Numbered from the stretch's first letter, positions 15,644-24,655 are shown. The stretch is DNA of 34,157 nucleotides from CAYSLU01 sp964431965 (GCA_964431965.1 CAYSLU010000059.1:1-34157), one strand, 5' to 3'. Made by a program: numbers and translations. The notes: a model not told the origin generated them from the letters alone.

Positions 15644-18235
15644 ATGTTGAACATGAACGAGCGGCTTGCCGACAATGCCCATTCCGCCGCGGACCGCGAG
15701 TTCGTCCACTCGCGCCTGATCGATGCGCCCCGCGAGCGCGTCTTCAGGGCGTTCAGTGATCCGGCGCATTTGGCCCGGTGGTGGGGGCCGAATGGGTTCC
15801 GCAGTACATTCCAGGAGTTTGACTTCCGTCCTGGCGGCGCCTGGCGCTTCGTCATGCACGGGCCGGACGGCACGAACTACCCGAACGAGTGCGTCTTCGT
15901 GAAGTTGAGTGAGCCCGAGCTGATCGTCTTCGAGCACATATCGGATCACCATTTCCAGATGACCATCACGTTTGCCGCGCAAGGGCGTAAGACTCTGGTT
16001 GGATGGCGACAGGTGTTCGATTCTGCGGCTGAACGGGAACGCGTGGCGAGGTTCGTGACTGAGGCGAACGAACAGAACCTCGATCGCCTGGCGGCGGAGG
16101 CACTGGGTATGACGGACACCGGAGTGCACCCGCGCTTGCTGTTCGGCCCTGAGGACATCCCGGTCTTTCGCGAGAAGGCCAAGCGCGGGATTCCGGGTCG
16201 TGCATTGGCGGAGATCCTCCGCCGATGCGAGCGTGCGACCCAGCCGGGCAATCCGGACTACATCGACGTCCGTCCGGGATCCGACCTGCTGTCGAACTGG
16301 TCGAACGGAGCCGGCAACCGGACCACGGACGGCCTGCATTGCCTGGCGTTCGCTTATCTCCTTACAGGCGACTGCCGCTGGGCCGACTACGGCATCGCCT
16401 TGATGCGTCTGTGCTGCGTGCCGAGCATGCAGCACGCGGGCATCGCGCAGGCGACGCTCGAAGGCGAACTCCCGCTCGCCTTCGACATCCTGCATCCGGT
16501 CATGACCCCGGAAGACCGACGGCAGGTTGAGGTCTTTCTTCGGGAGTGCGTCGTGGTTCCGTACCAGCGCAGTATTCTGGCTCATCCCACGCGGTATTTC
16601 TGGGGCCTCGGCACCAATATCTTCCTGCACAACTTCAACAAGTATGTCCTGGCCTTGGGGGCCGCTTACCGGCCCGACGCCGATGCAGCGGCTCTGGCTC
16701 AGTGTGCCAGCCTGCTGCGGCGCACGTTTCACCTGGGAGTGGACCAAGGCGGCGCCATCGGCGAGGGGTCCAGCTACGGTTGGGGCGACGCCGAGTGGGC
16801 CACCCTCGCGGCGGAGGTCCTGCGTCGGGCCGGCGTGGCGGACCTGTGGGAGGAGGAGCCGAACTATCGCGAGATGATCCGGCAATGGGCCTACCTGGTT
16901 CTCCCGGGCCGCCGCGGCCAGAACACCATCGGAGATGCGTGGCGGTTCGCGGGAACGCGTCCGCCCCTGGCGCATCTCTTTCACCGCTACCGAACCAGCG
17001 ATCCCTGTCTGCAATGGACGTGGGACCGCATGGGGGGGCGCGGCGCCATCCCGGCCATCGGCACGGCGCCCGAGTGCTTCTCGCCGCACGTGGGGCTCGC
17101 GGCCATCTGGGAGGACGATGCGGCCGCCTCCGCCGATCCCGGCCGACAGGGGTGGCCGCTGGCCAAGACGTCGGGCCAGTACGGCGTTACGGTCATGCGC
17201 AGTGGATGGGGCGACGACGACCTCTACTTCTCCCTGCTCGCGGCCGGCCGGTCGTCAGGCTGCCACATTCACCAGCACGTGGACGCCGGGCACTTTTCGC
17301 TGTTCGCCCTCAACGAAGCCTTCAGCATCGACTCCGGGTACGGCGACGGCCGCGGCTGCTATCACTCGGTCTACATGCCGGACGGCAAGGAGCCGCCCTC
17401 TTCGCCGGTCGATTTCGACAACTGCCGGCGCGGCGGCTACACCGAGGCGTTCGCCGCGGCTCAGCGGTCCGCCTATGTGCGGGTCAACATCGGCGAGCAG
17501 TGGGACTGCCTCTGGAACTACCGGCATGCGCTTCAGATCAATGCGCCGGGCGCGTCGCCGTACATGATTCTGCTCGACAACGTGAACTACGCAAACGGCT
17601 ACGGGCACGGCATCTGGCTCATCAACTCCGAGCCGGGCAACCGGGTCGAGCTGGACGAGCCCGGGGGCCGGGCGGACATCCGGGGCCGCCAGCACCGGCT
17701 GGAATGCCTGTGGGCGTGGCCCTGTAACACGGAGTATCCCTCGCCGCACCGGTTGGAACTGGCGACAGATGTCATCGACTCCTTCCCGCTCGGCCACCGG
17801 ACCTCCGACGTGGACTATTTTCACGGACTCCCCGGAAAGGCGCGACCGGAGGGCGGCGGGCGATGGGGAGCGGGCCTGCGCCCGCGGGTGAAAGCCACCC
17901 TGTGGGGGTACAACGGGGTGCTCGTGTCCGCGCTCGTGCCGCGCCGCCGGGACGAGGCGCCCGTCGAGATCGACCGGTTCGGCGATCCCGTTCAGTTCGG
18001 CATGACGCTCCGCTTGGGGTCCGTGACCGACACGATTGTGGCCAGTCCGTTCGATCGCCACATCAACACCAGGGGGATCGAGGGGGAAGCCGCGCTGGCG
18101 GTGATCCGCCGTTCCTCCGAGGGGCGATTGCTCTGGTGGGCTGCGGCTGACGCGTATGCGCTGTCCGTGGACGGGGCGCCGGTGATGCCTCGCCAGGGGG
18201 TGGTGGTCGCGTTGCGCGAGGCGGCGGCCGTGTAG
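15644..18235 (+). CDS. in-frame fusion: SRPBCC (AHSA1-type) domain plus heparinase II/III-like enzyme
   Basis: An 863-residue frame from the ATG at 15644, 21 bases after the toxin stop; a second ATG follows at 15653. Residues about 18-152 form an AHSA1/SRPBCC helix-grip domain: IDAPRERVFRAFSDPAHLARWWGP, FDFRPGGAWRFVMHGPDG and a C-terminal helix NLDRLAAEA. From 156 it matches heparinase II/III-like proteins. HPRLLFGPEDIPVFREKA opens an alpha-toroid with WGLGTNIFLHN, followed near residue 545 by HIHQHVDAGHFSLFALNEAFSIDSGYG, the conserved H.H.D..F....G....D.G motif of the beta-sandwich part. It probably degrades an acidic polysaccharide. No signal peptide is visible on either form, which is odd for a polysaccharide lyase. 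The two halves are unrelated domains and the joint carries its own start signal. Confidence 0.8.
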   Translation: MLNMNERLADNAHSAADREFVHSRLIDAPRERVFRAFSDPAHLARWWGPNGFRSTFQEFDFRPGGAWRFVMHGPDGTNYPNECVFVKLSEPELIVFEHISDHHFQMTITFAAQGRKTLVGWRQVFDSAAERERVARFVTEANEQNLDRLAAEALGMTDTGVHPRLLFGPEDIPVFREKAKRGIPGRALAEILRRCERATQPGNPDYIDVRPGSDLLSNWSNGAGNRTTDGLHCLAFAYLLTGDCRWADYGIALMRLCCVPSMQHAGIAQATLEGELPLAFDILHPVMTPEDRRQVEVFLRECVVVPYQRSILAHPTRYFWGLGTNIFLHNFNKYVLALGAAYRPDADAAALAQCASLLRRTFHLGVDQGGAIGEGSSYGWGDAEWATLAAEVLRRAGVADLWEEEPNYREMIRQWAYLVLPGRRGQNTIGDAWRFAGTRPPLAHLFHRYRTSDPCLQWTWDRMGGRGAIPAIGTAPECFSPHVGLAAIWEDDAAASADPGRQGWPLAKTSGQYGVTVMRSGWGDDDLYFSLLAAGRSSGCHIHQHVDAGHFSLFALNEAFSIDSGYGDGRGCYHSVYMPDGKEPPSSPVDFDNCRRGGYTEAFAAAQRSAYVRVNIGEQWDCLWNYRHALQINAPGASPYMILLDNVNYANGYGHGIWLINSEPGNRVELDEPGGRADIRGRQHRLECLWAWPCNTEYPSPHRLELATDVIDSFPLGHRTSDVDYFHGLPGKARPEGGGRWGAGLRPRVKATLWGYNGVLVSALVPRRRDEAPVEIDRFGDPVQFGMTLRLGSVTDTIVASPFDRHINTRGIEGEAALAVIRRSSEGRLLWWAAADAYALSVDGAPVMPRQGVVVALREAAAV
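16096..16111 (+). promoter_or_regulatory. internal Shine-Dalgarno and ATG at the domain joint
   Basis: GGAGG (16096-16100) is followed after eight bases by ATG (16109-16111), codon 156 of the fused frame. The next residues TDTGVHPRLLFGPEDI are where a stand-alone heparinase-like protein would begin. A 708-residue form could therefore be made independently. The signal is stronger than that at 15644. Confidence 0.55.
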
Positions 18236-18251
18236 CGCTCCGCGGTCTTGC

Positions 18252-19790
18252 CTAAAGCTGGCGGATCCTGAGCATCTGCGCCCCGTGCGGGGGCAGCGAC
18301 ACGTCGAACCGTCCCTCGAGCGTTCCCAGGTCGCGGCGTTCCCAGAGGTTGCGGGCGACAGCCCGACCGGTCAGCCCCAGGTCGCTGAGCGACACGTCGA
18401 CCGTATCGCACGCCTCGGAGAGGTTGAACACGCCCACCGCCACGCTGCCGTCCGCCATCGGCCGGGCGTGGATGCGGAACTGGCGCAACGGACGAGCCGG
18501 GCCCAACTGGCGGCTCCGCACCTCGCGGATGCGTGTGGCCGTTTTCCCCAGGCGGTCCTGGTTGACCGCGAGCACCTCCTCATTGGCGAAGAGACGCAGC
18601 TCGAAGTCGCTGATGGAATCGAGCGCGCAGCTCAAGATCAGGGGCGAGGGATACAAGGCCCAGAGCGTCATGTGCGTGATCTGCTCGTCCGGCGTGAGGC
18701 GGTTGGCCTTGGTGCTCGTCGCGGTGTCGAACTGAGGTCCGAGCGCGGTCATGTCGAGATCGTTCCACTTTCCGGGGCGGACGTGTTCCCGCCAGCCTTC
18801 GCAGCCCATGTGGTCGTCGGCATGGAATCCGTTCGTGAGGACGCTACGCCACTCGTCGGCGGTGTCGGGAATGGCTCGCCACATCTCCGTCCATTTCAGG
18901 TAGGAGTCGGCCCATTCGATCCTGGCCTCCGTGCAGACGCTCAGAATGATGTCGCGGGGCGCCGCCTTGAGGGGGCGGGCCAGGCGTTCCAGAGATGCGG
19001 GATCCGTGGGTGCCCAGTCGTACTTGAGGAAGTCCACGCCCCATTCCACCCACTGCGCCACGTCGTTTGGCTCGTGCTTGAGCGTGCCCACGAATTTTCC
19101 GGACCAGGGGAACTTCCGGGGAAGCCCGGGGTCGGGCTCGCCGGACGAGCAGCCGGTCAGCGCCTCGCCGCCCCAGTCGGCTTTCGCCTCCTCGGCGCTG
19201 CACCCCCAGGGCTCGACCCACGGCGTTGAATACAGGCCGAGCTTGAGCCCCTTTTCGTGGATGCAGGCGGCGAGGCGCTGCATATCGGGGAACTTGCGAT
19301 TGGGCTGGATGGCGTTGTGAGGTCCTCCGCGTACGCCCTGCCAGCAGGAGTCGATGTTGACGTAGGTATAGCCGCGTGCCGCCAGGCCGCTGGCGACCAT
19401 GGCGTCAGCGGCCGCGCGGACCTTTCCATCGTCCACCCAGCGGCGCCAGGCGTTCCAGCTGTTCCAGCCCAGCGGCGGCGTGAGCGCGAGCCCCCGACCG
19501 ATGGCGATGTCGAACTCTCTTTCCGCCTGGCCATGCCGGTTCTGCGCGCAGAGGAGGGTGCGGTGGTCGCCCTCCTTCATGGCCACGCCGGTGATGAACC
19601 CCGTCCGCTGATCGAGCCGCAGCCCATCGGGCAGTCCCTCGGCGCCGAAGGTGATGGGGCGCTCGCCCGTGGCGGGGATGGCGTAGAAGAATGGCTTGCC
19701 GGCCGAGGCGCCGGTCAGGTCCGGACCGTGGATCGCCGGCGCGCCTGCGTCCCATCGTTCCACTGCGGCCAGGCGGATGGATTGGCTCAT
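18252..19790 (-). CDS. GH27-type alpha-galactosidase with N-terminal Ig-like domain
   Basis: A 512-residue protein starting at the ATG at 19788-19790, with no clear ribosome site. Residues about 30-98 match the putative Ig (He_PIG) pattern: LPDGLRLDQRTGFITG and ALLCAQNRHGQ-like strands. The catalytic barrel starts at LTPPLGWNSWNAW. FLKYDWA carries the expected nucleophile Asp258, MWRAIPDTADEW the likely acid/base Asp309, and GKWNDLDM is the conserved late motif. A C-terminal beta-sandwich follows. The reaction is release of terminal alpha-galactose, or a related sugar, from oligosaccharides. No signal peptide is evident, so it may act inside the cell on imported oligosaccharides. It lies 41 bases downstream of the GH10 gene on the same strand and runs convergently into the heparinase-like gene, with 16 bases between. 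Confidence 0.88.
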   Translation of the reverse strand: MSQSIRLAAVERWDAGAPAIHGPDLTGASAGKPFFYAIPATGERPITFGAEGLPDGLRLDQRTGFITGVAMKEGDHRTLLCAQNRHGQAEREFDIAIGRGLALTPPLGWNSWNAWRRWVDDGKVRAAADAMVASGLAARGYTYVNIDSCWQGVRGGPHNAIQPNRKFPDMQRLAACIHEKGLKLGLYSTPWVEPWGCSAEEAKADWGGEALTGCSSGEPDPGLPRKFPWSGKFVGTLKHEPNDVAQWVEWGVDFLKYDWAPTDPASLERLARPLKAAPRDIILSVCTEARIEWADSYLKWTEMWRAIPDTADEWRSVLTNGFHADDHMGCEGWREHVRPGKWNDLDMTALGPQFDTATSTKANRLTPDEQITHMTLWALYPSPLILSCALDSISDFELRLFANEEVLAVNQDRLGKTATRIREVRSRQLGPARPLRQFRIHARPMADGSVAVGVFNLSEACDTVDVSLSDLGLTGRAVARNLWERRDLGTLEGRFDVSLPPHGAQMLRIRQL

Positions 19791-19831
19791 GGCACAAAAG
19801 TACCACGCGGGCGGGGCCAGGCAAGAGGATG

Positions 19832-21646
19832 TTACGGCATCGTGAGCGTGACTGTCCTCGAGCCGCTGCCCATCGTGAAGCTCACGTGGGACGTCGCCGT
19901 GCGGCCTGCTGCGTCGGTGGCGGAGATTCGGTAGTCACCGTAGAAGGCGCGCATCCGGCAGATGCCGTCGTCGTCCGTCTCGGCTCCTGCGTTCGTCCAC
20001 CATGTCCGGCGGATCAGGCGAAGCAGGCGCCCATAGGCCGGCTTGGGCGTCATGTCGCTGCGAACCAGGCCCGCTGGCGCCTGCATCCAGGAGCCCCGGT
20101 CGCTGAAATCCCACCATGTGATGGCCTGAACCGCCGGGTGGCTGAAGAGCAGCGCGTAGAGCCCCTCGACGTAGTCGGCCTGTTCGGCTTCGCCGTCCGG
20201 CGTCGTCCGCCAATCGTCCGGCGCATGGTGGGCCGGGTCGATCGCCCGCGCGGGGCCGCTGAGCACGGTGAGTTCGGTGAAGTGCAGGGGCCGACCGAAC
20301 CGGGAGAACTCCTCCGCCTTCTGCCACGCCTCCTCCAAGGGCCAGGCTCCGGCGTGCATGTGCGACTGGATCCCGATGGCGTCGGGCAGGGCGTGGCGGT
20401 TCATCAGCTCCGTCAGCAGGGAGAGGGTTTGCTCTCCCGTGTTGAAATCGTTGTAGAGTAGCGTGAACTGGGCATCGTCGCCCTGAAGCGATCCGCGCGC
20501 CCAACCCAGGGCGGCCTGCACCGCAGCGACCGCTCCGTCGCGCTTCACCCATGCGGCTTCTCCGTTCTGTCCGGCGTATACGGCCGCGTTGTTGGCCTCG
20601 TTCAGGACATCCCACACCCGTATGCTGTCCCGGTAGTGAGTCACGATGTCGGTCACGCGCTGGCGCAGCAGCGGAACGGCCGCGTCGGCCGACTTTGGCG
20701 CCCAAGTGGGGTACACTTCGTGCCAGACGAGCGGATGCCCCTTCGGCGTGATTCCGTGCTCCGCGCACCAGCGGGCCATGGCGTCCAGCCGCGCGTACTG
20801 CGGCCTCCCCTGCTGCGGCTCGAATGAGCCCCAGTAGAAGGGCAGCGTGGCGTAGTTGAACACCGCGGCGAATTCCCCCCGGTACGCCTCTTGCCATGCC
20901 TCGGTGTTGTCGGGCTCCAAGCCGAACAGGTTGCATCCGAAGAGGAATGCGTGGCGCGTCTGCTCGACCGTGACTCCGGCTTTCGGCACCGGCGTGCCGT
21001 CAGCCCGTTCCGCTCTGACGGTCAGTTCGCCCGTCCGATGCCGCTCGATGCGCTCTTGGATCGCCGAGGGATCCAAGGCTGATCTGGCGGCGGTCCAGGC
21101 GGGGTCCGGGCCCAGATCGTCCAGGGCGATGCCGGCCAGTTCCACATCGCCTGTCTGATGGCCGACTTGGAATCGGACCGCCATGTCGCCGGGGGCGAAG
21201 CGGCCGCGGGCGGTGCCCGTGGCTCGGTACTCCGTCCATTCGCGGGTCAGCGTGGGCGACGTCTCGGCCACGGACGTCCATGGCGGGCCCGCCTTCTCCA
21301 CCACCGCGCGCATGGGATTGCCCGCTCCCGACCGCGCCCAGAAGCGCAGCCTCAGACGCGTCCATTCCCGGACGGCGACCGGGACATCCTGGCTGAGGGC
21401 CAGGTGGTAGAAGGGATCGGCCGACTTGGCGATCGCGAGGCGCAGCGCGGTTGGATGGCCGCCGGGCGTGCCGTCGGCGACGATGTTGGTCAGCGTGGCC
21501 GAACCCGGCATCGACTGGAACAACGCGAAGCGGCCATCGCGAAGGAGGTTGCCTACCCCTTCACGCGCGGCCTGGGCCGCGGGCGCCGCAGCAACGCAGA
21601 GCACCAGCACCCAACAGCAGGGACGGACGACGATCCGGGAACCCAT
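19832..21646 (-). CDS. secreted GH10 endo-1,4-beta-xylanase with N-terminal CBM-like domain
   Basis: A 604-residue protein from the ATG at 21644-21646, with AGAAGGG about eight bases upstream. A signal peptide (WVLVLCVAAAPAAQA) is followed by a beta-sandwich of CBM4/9 type (about 30-185: NLLRDGRFALF, LRLRFWARSG, GDVELAGIALDDLG). The GH10 barrel covers about 215-570. WDVLNEANN holds the acid/base Glu350 and HFTELTV the nucleophile Glu458; the 108-residue spacing is normal for GH10. LVWHEVYPTW and GIQSHMHAG are further GH10 markers. It should cut xylan backbones outside the cytoplasm. After the barrel a short beta-rich tail (RISATDAAGRTATSHVSF) resembles the C-terminal strand module of PVC xylanases. 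It is 18 bases downstream of the RluA-type gene on the same strand, so probably co-transcribed. Confidence 0.93.
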   Translation of the reverse strand: MGSRIVVRPCCWVLVLCVAAAPAAQAAREGVGNLLRDGRFALFQSMPGSATLTNIVADGTPGGHPTALRLAIAKSADPFYHLALSQDVPVAVREWTRLRLRFWARSGAGNPMRAVVEKAGPPWTSVAETSPTLTREWTEYRATGTARGRFAPGDMAVRFQVGHQTGDVELAGIALDDLGPDPAWTAARSALDPSAIQERIERHRTGELTVRAERADGTPVPKAGVTVEQTRHAFLFGCNLFGLEPDNTEAWQEAYRGEFAAVFNYATLPFYWGSFEPQQGRPQYARLDAMARWCAEHGITPKGHPLVWHEVYPTWAPKSADAAVPLLRQRVTDIVTHYRDSIRVWDVLNEANNAAVYAGQNGEAAWVKRDGAVAAVQAALGWARGSLQGDDAQFTLLYNDFNTGEQTLSLLTELMNRHALPDAIGIQSHMHAGAWPLEEAWQKAEEFSRFGRPLHFTELTVLSGPARAIDPAHHAPDDWRTTPDGEAEQADYVEGLYALLFSHPAVQAITWWDFSDRGSWMQAPAGLVRSDMTPKPAYGRLLRLIRRTWWTNAGAETDDDGICRMRAFYGDYRISATDAAGRTATSHVSFTMGSGSRTVTLTMP

Positions 21647-21664
21647 GGCGACGCCCTTCTGTCA

Positions 21665-22378
21665 TCAGACCAGCGACTCGATCTCCTCGGGAAGGGGAGC
21701 GGAAAAGGACATGGGCTTGCCTGTTCGCGGGTGACGGAACACCAGGCCTGCGCCGTGAAGCGCCATCCGGCGAATCGGGCTTCTCCCGGTGCCGTAAGCG
21801 GGATCGCCGACAATCGGGTGTCCCTCCTCTGCCAGATGCACCCGGATCTGATGCTTGCGTCCCGTTTCCAGCCGGACTTCGACAAGCGTCCGGTGCACCG
21901 AGCGCCTGAGGACGGTCACGTGCGTTACCGCCAGTTTCCCCTTTGCCGGATCCCGCGTCGAGTAGCAGCGGAGAGCGGCATTCTCCGCGATGTACGACTT
22001 GATTGTGAACGTGTCGCGGGGTAGGCGGCCTTCCGTGACCGCGATGTACGTGCGCCCGGCCGAGTGGTCCCTGAACTGCTCCTGCAGGCCGACCTTGGCC
22101 TCCGGCGACTTGGCGAACACCAGCAAGCCTGACGCTTCACGGTCCAGCCGGTGAACGATGAACAGCCGCCCGGCCCGCTGCCGCCGCACGTGCTCGACGA
22201 GCAGGGCGTAGGCCGTGCGGTGGCGCTCCTTCTCCGTGGCAATGGTCAGCAGTCCCGCCGGCTTGACAATGACCACGAGGTCGCGATCCTCAAAGAGGAT
22301 ATCGACGGCCGCGCGGGAGGCGTGGCGGCGGCGTGATACTGAAGATCCTGCAGGCAGAGACGAATCCCTCCGCGTCAT
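21665..22378 (-). CDS. RluA-family RNA pseudouridine synthase
   Basis: I place the start at the ATG at 22376-22378, giving 237 residues; no ribosome site is seen, and a C-rich run lies just upstream. ILFEDRDLVVIVKPAGLLT opens the domain. HRLDREASGLLVF carries the catalytic Asp79. The late RLETGRKHQIRVHLAEEGHPIVGD and RMALHGAGLVFRHP segments complete the RluA signature. No S4 domain is present, so it is a short RluA-like form of the kind that modifies one rRNA or tRNA position. The site cannot be assigned. It sits between two unknown genes and the GH10 gene on the same strand, a housekeeping gene embedded in the hydrolase cluster. Confidence 0.88.
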   Translation of the reverse strand: MTRRDSSLPAGSSVSRRRHASRAAVDILFEDRDLVVIVKPAGLLTIATEKERHRTAYALLVEHVRRQRAGRLFIVHRLDREASGLLVFAKSPEAKVGLQEQFRDHSAGRTYIAVTEGRLPRDTFTIKSYIAENAALRCYSTRDPAKGKLAVTHVTVLRRSVHRTLVEVRLETGRKHQIRVHLAEEGHPIVGDPAYGTGRSPIRRMALHGAGLVFRHPRTGKPMSFSAPLPEEIESLV

Positions 22379-22392
22379 GTCGGGCGGGGGGG

Positions 22393-22824
22393 CTATGCCG
22401 GCGGAATCGGCTGGACCTTGCCGTCCGGGCCGATCATGAGTCCGGCATCCCTCAGAGCCGTATTCGCCCGGGTGACGGCCGCCAATCGGACCTTCTCCTG
22501 CTCGGCCTTGACGGTCGCGGCGGCTGTCGACCACGTGGCGAGGTTCTGGATTGCCTTCAAGCTCAGGTTGGCGGCCTCCATAACCCGGTTGAAGCCCTCT
22601 TCGTTCTGCATGAAGTGCCGGACGCCCGCCGCCACACGGGTGATCGTGAGGCGGGGCCCTCCGGCCTCGCCATCCAGCGCGGGACTCCCATCCGACATCT
22701 GGCGCTCCTTCTTGGGATACAGCTTGAACTCGTCCAAGCCCATGACTTTGCGCCAGTAGAAACCGACCGGGCACTCCTTCGGCGGATTACGCCCCTTCAC
22801 AACCTGCCCTGCTGTGTAGTCCAT
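22393..22824 (-). CDS. unknown protein, 143 residues, helical C-terminal half
   Basis: The frame from the ATG at 22822-22824 to TAG at 22393-22395 encodes an unrecognised protein. The N-terminal part contains KGRNPPKECPVGFYWRK and LDEFKLYPKKER. Residues 60-130 are predicted by eye to be mainly helical and rich in Ala, Glu and Lys (ANLSLKAIQNLATWSTAAATVKAEQEK). No signal peptide, membrane segment or enzyme motif is visible. A GGAG lies about 11 bases before the ATG. Its start overlaps the end of the next upstream gene by 28 bases in another frame, suggesting a coupled pair. It ends 14 bases before the RluA-type gene. Confidence 0.5.
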   Translation of the reverse strand: MDYTAGQVVKGRNPPKECPVGFYWRKVMGLDEFKLYPKKERQMSDGSPALDGEAGGPRLTITRVAAGVRHFMQNEEGFNRVMEAANLSLKAIQNLATWSTAAATVKAEQEKVRLAAVTRANTALRDAGLMIGPDGKVQPIPPA

Positions 22825-23018
22825 GATTCCAGGCACTCCAATTCTCCCGACGCCTGATTGCGGCGGATTTCCGTAATGTTGACATTGTACTCGGCGGCGA
22901 TCAACTCCCAATGCCGCCAACCCAAGTCCTCGCCTACGTGTTCCGTCGGGCCGCGACTCGAACTTGACTCAACACCCACGCGGCTCGGCGCAGCCTTGCC
23001 CTCCACGCGACTAACCAT
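22797..23018 (-). CDS. unknown small protein, 73 residues
   Basis: The frame ends at TGA 22797-22799. I start it at the ATG at 23016-23018; an in-frame ATG at 23079-23081 would add 21 residues and overlap the GH32/43-like gene by 16 bases. The C-terminal half reads as a real protein (GEDLGWRHWELIAAEYNVNITEIRRNQASGELECLESW). The serine-rich first third is less convincing. Base composition is visibly less GC-rich than neighbours, which may mean recent acquisition. No family is recognised. Overlap with the following gene suggests the two work together. Confidence 0.4.
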   Translation of the reverse strand: MVSRVEGKAAPSRVGVESSSSRGPTEHVGEDLGWRHWELIAAEYNVNITEIRRNQASGELECLESWTTQQGRL

Positions 23019-23065
23019 AGACTCACTCGATAGCGACTCCTGGGCGGAGGGGCGCGGTCGGCGCG

Positions 23066-24637
23066 CTAAGAGTTCCGGCATGGGTTTGATCTGCTGTAGA
23101 TGGCGTAGACCCGGGGGGATGCATCGCCGGTGCGCTTCAGGCGCACCTGCACGCGCACCGTTTGCCCGCTCAGTTCGGACAGGGCGTGTGCGCTCCACCG
23201 GACCGGGGCGTCCAGGCCGTCGCCGCCGGCCCGGCCATCGCCAAACCCCGGGATGGCGCGGAATTGTTCGTCGAGCAGATCGACGGCCAGACCGGACGCC
23301 CCATCGGCGTTGAGGACGATCTCGCACCCGGCGCCGGGCAGCGGGATCGGAGCTGAGCAGATCGTGCCTTCGTTCTCGCCGGGGTTCAGGCCCAGCGAGC
23401 CCCAGCGATCGCGGGGCAGCGTGGCCAGCGCGATCTCGGCGCGGTAGTGCGTGGCGACGTCCTCGGCGCGCTGGCCGGCATTGCGCCACCGGCCATGGTA
23501 GATGCGCGTCTCTTCGCCCACATTGACGATGCCGTTGCCCTGGCACAGGATGGTGTTGAAGTTGTGCCCGGGCACAGGTGTTGCCGGCGATTCGTCGCGG
23601 TGGATGTATGCATGGCCGGGCGTCGGCGCCGGTTCGCGGAAGTGGATGCCGTCGTTCGAGATCACCAGCCCCAGGTCGCAGCTGATCTTGCGGAAGTCCT
23701 CCCCGAACGGCTGGTTGTGCCACAGGCCGTAGACCCCGACGCACACGCTGCCCAAGCTGGCGGCGCCGATGCCGAGGTGGTCCTGGTCGTACAGATGGCT
23801 CGCGCCCCGCAGGGCCGGGTCGCGCGGCTCGGGCAGCGCGAAGGCCCACGCCCAGAGATCGGGCCACCGGTCGAAATCATGCGTGAGATGCGCGGCGCCG
23901 GTGCGGCCGCCGGCCGCGCCGCCTTCCGTGTATGCGCCGCTCCAGCCCGAGCCCGGGAACACTTGCGAATGCAGAATATACTGGCCCGCGTGCCGGATGA
24001 ACGAGCAGTGCTCGACGAACTGGTTCACGAAGGGGATGGCCGTGACCGTCCACCTCAGGCCGTCCGGCGACACCGCGCAGGCCACGCTGGGCGAACTGCC
24101 GTATTCCGGGATCGCCGGCTCGGTCTGGTCGGGAAAGAACTGGTACACCATCTTGTAGCGCCGCGCGGGATCCGGATCGGAGTCGTCGCGGATCACGGCC
24201 GCGCCGCTGACCACCGTGTGCGGCAGGTCCAGCGCGTTGTTGCTCCGGCTCCCCTTGAACAGGACCTGCCCGAGCGCCGGCTTGCGCCACGCGATGCCGT
24301 CGTCGCTCTCGGCATAGCACAGCGGGCCCTGGTAGACCTCGTAGCCTTCCTGCACGCCCATCAGCCAGCCCGGCGTCTTGGCCACCTGCTGCATCTTGCG
24401 GGGCGGCCAGTCGGGGTTCCGGCCGCGGTGGCAGGCGTAGTACCACATGCGGAATCGGTTCGCATCGTGCAGGACCGTCCCGTAGAAGTGCGCGGCCAGG
24501 TTGTCCGGGGCCGTGCTGTCGAGCGGGCTCGGCGTCAGCACCGGCTCCGGGCGCACGGTCGGCTTGCTCAGGTAGAGGCAGACGTTCTTGCGGAGCGGCA
24601 GAGAGACGTCGTCGATCGCCAGCAGCGTGTGGTGCAT
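23066..24637 (-). CDS. GH32/43-superfamily-like five-bladed propeller protein
   Basis: A 523-residue protein from the ATG at 24635-24637, with AAGAGGA about seven bases upstream. It shows repeated strand patterns of five-bladed glycosidase propellers: RFRMWYYACHRG, CYAESDDGIAWRKPALGQ, AVSPDGLRWTV, LVISNDGIHFREPAP and RIYHGRW. A C-terminal beta-sandwich-like part (about 430-515) ends in RVQVRLKRTGDASPRVYAIYS. Proteins of this kind are widespread in PVC genomes, and most have no tested substrate. The three catalytic acids of GH32/43 could not be assigned with confidence, so activity is uncertain. There is no signal peptide. It lies 18 bases downstream of the aminotransferase gene on the same strand. 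Confidence 0.65.
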   Translation of the reverse strand: MHHTLLAIDDVSLPLRKNVCLYLSKPTVRPEPVLTPSPLDSTAPDNLAAHFYGTVLHDANRFRMWYYACHRGRNPDWPPRKMQQVAKTPGWLMGVQEGYEVYQGPLCYAESDDGIAWRKPALGQVLFKGSRSNNALDLPHTVVSGAAVIRDDSDPDPARRYKMVYQFFPDQTEPAIPEYGSSPSVACAVSPDGLRWTVTAIPFVNQFVEHCSFIRHAGQYILHSQVFPGSGWSGAYTEGGAAGGRTGAAHLTHDFDRWPDLWAWAFALPEPRDPALRGASHLYDQDHLGIGAASLGSVCVGVYGLWHNQPFGEDFRKISCDLGLVISNDGIHFREPAPTPGHAYIHRDESPATPVPGHNFNTILCQGNGIVNVGEETRIYHGRWRNAGQRAEDVATHYRAEIALATLPRDRWGSLGLNPGENEGTICSAPIPLPGAGCEIVLNADGASGLAVDLLDEQFRAIPGFGDGRAGGDGLDAPVRWSAHALSELSGQTVRVQVRLKRTGDASPRVYAIYSRSNPCRNS

Positions 24638-24655
24638 GTAGGTTCCTCTTTTCGA

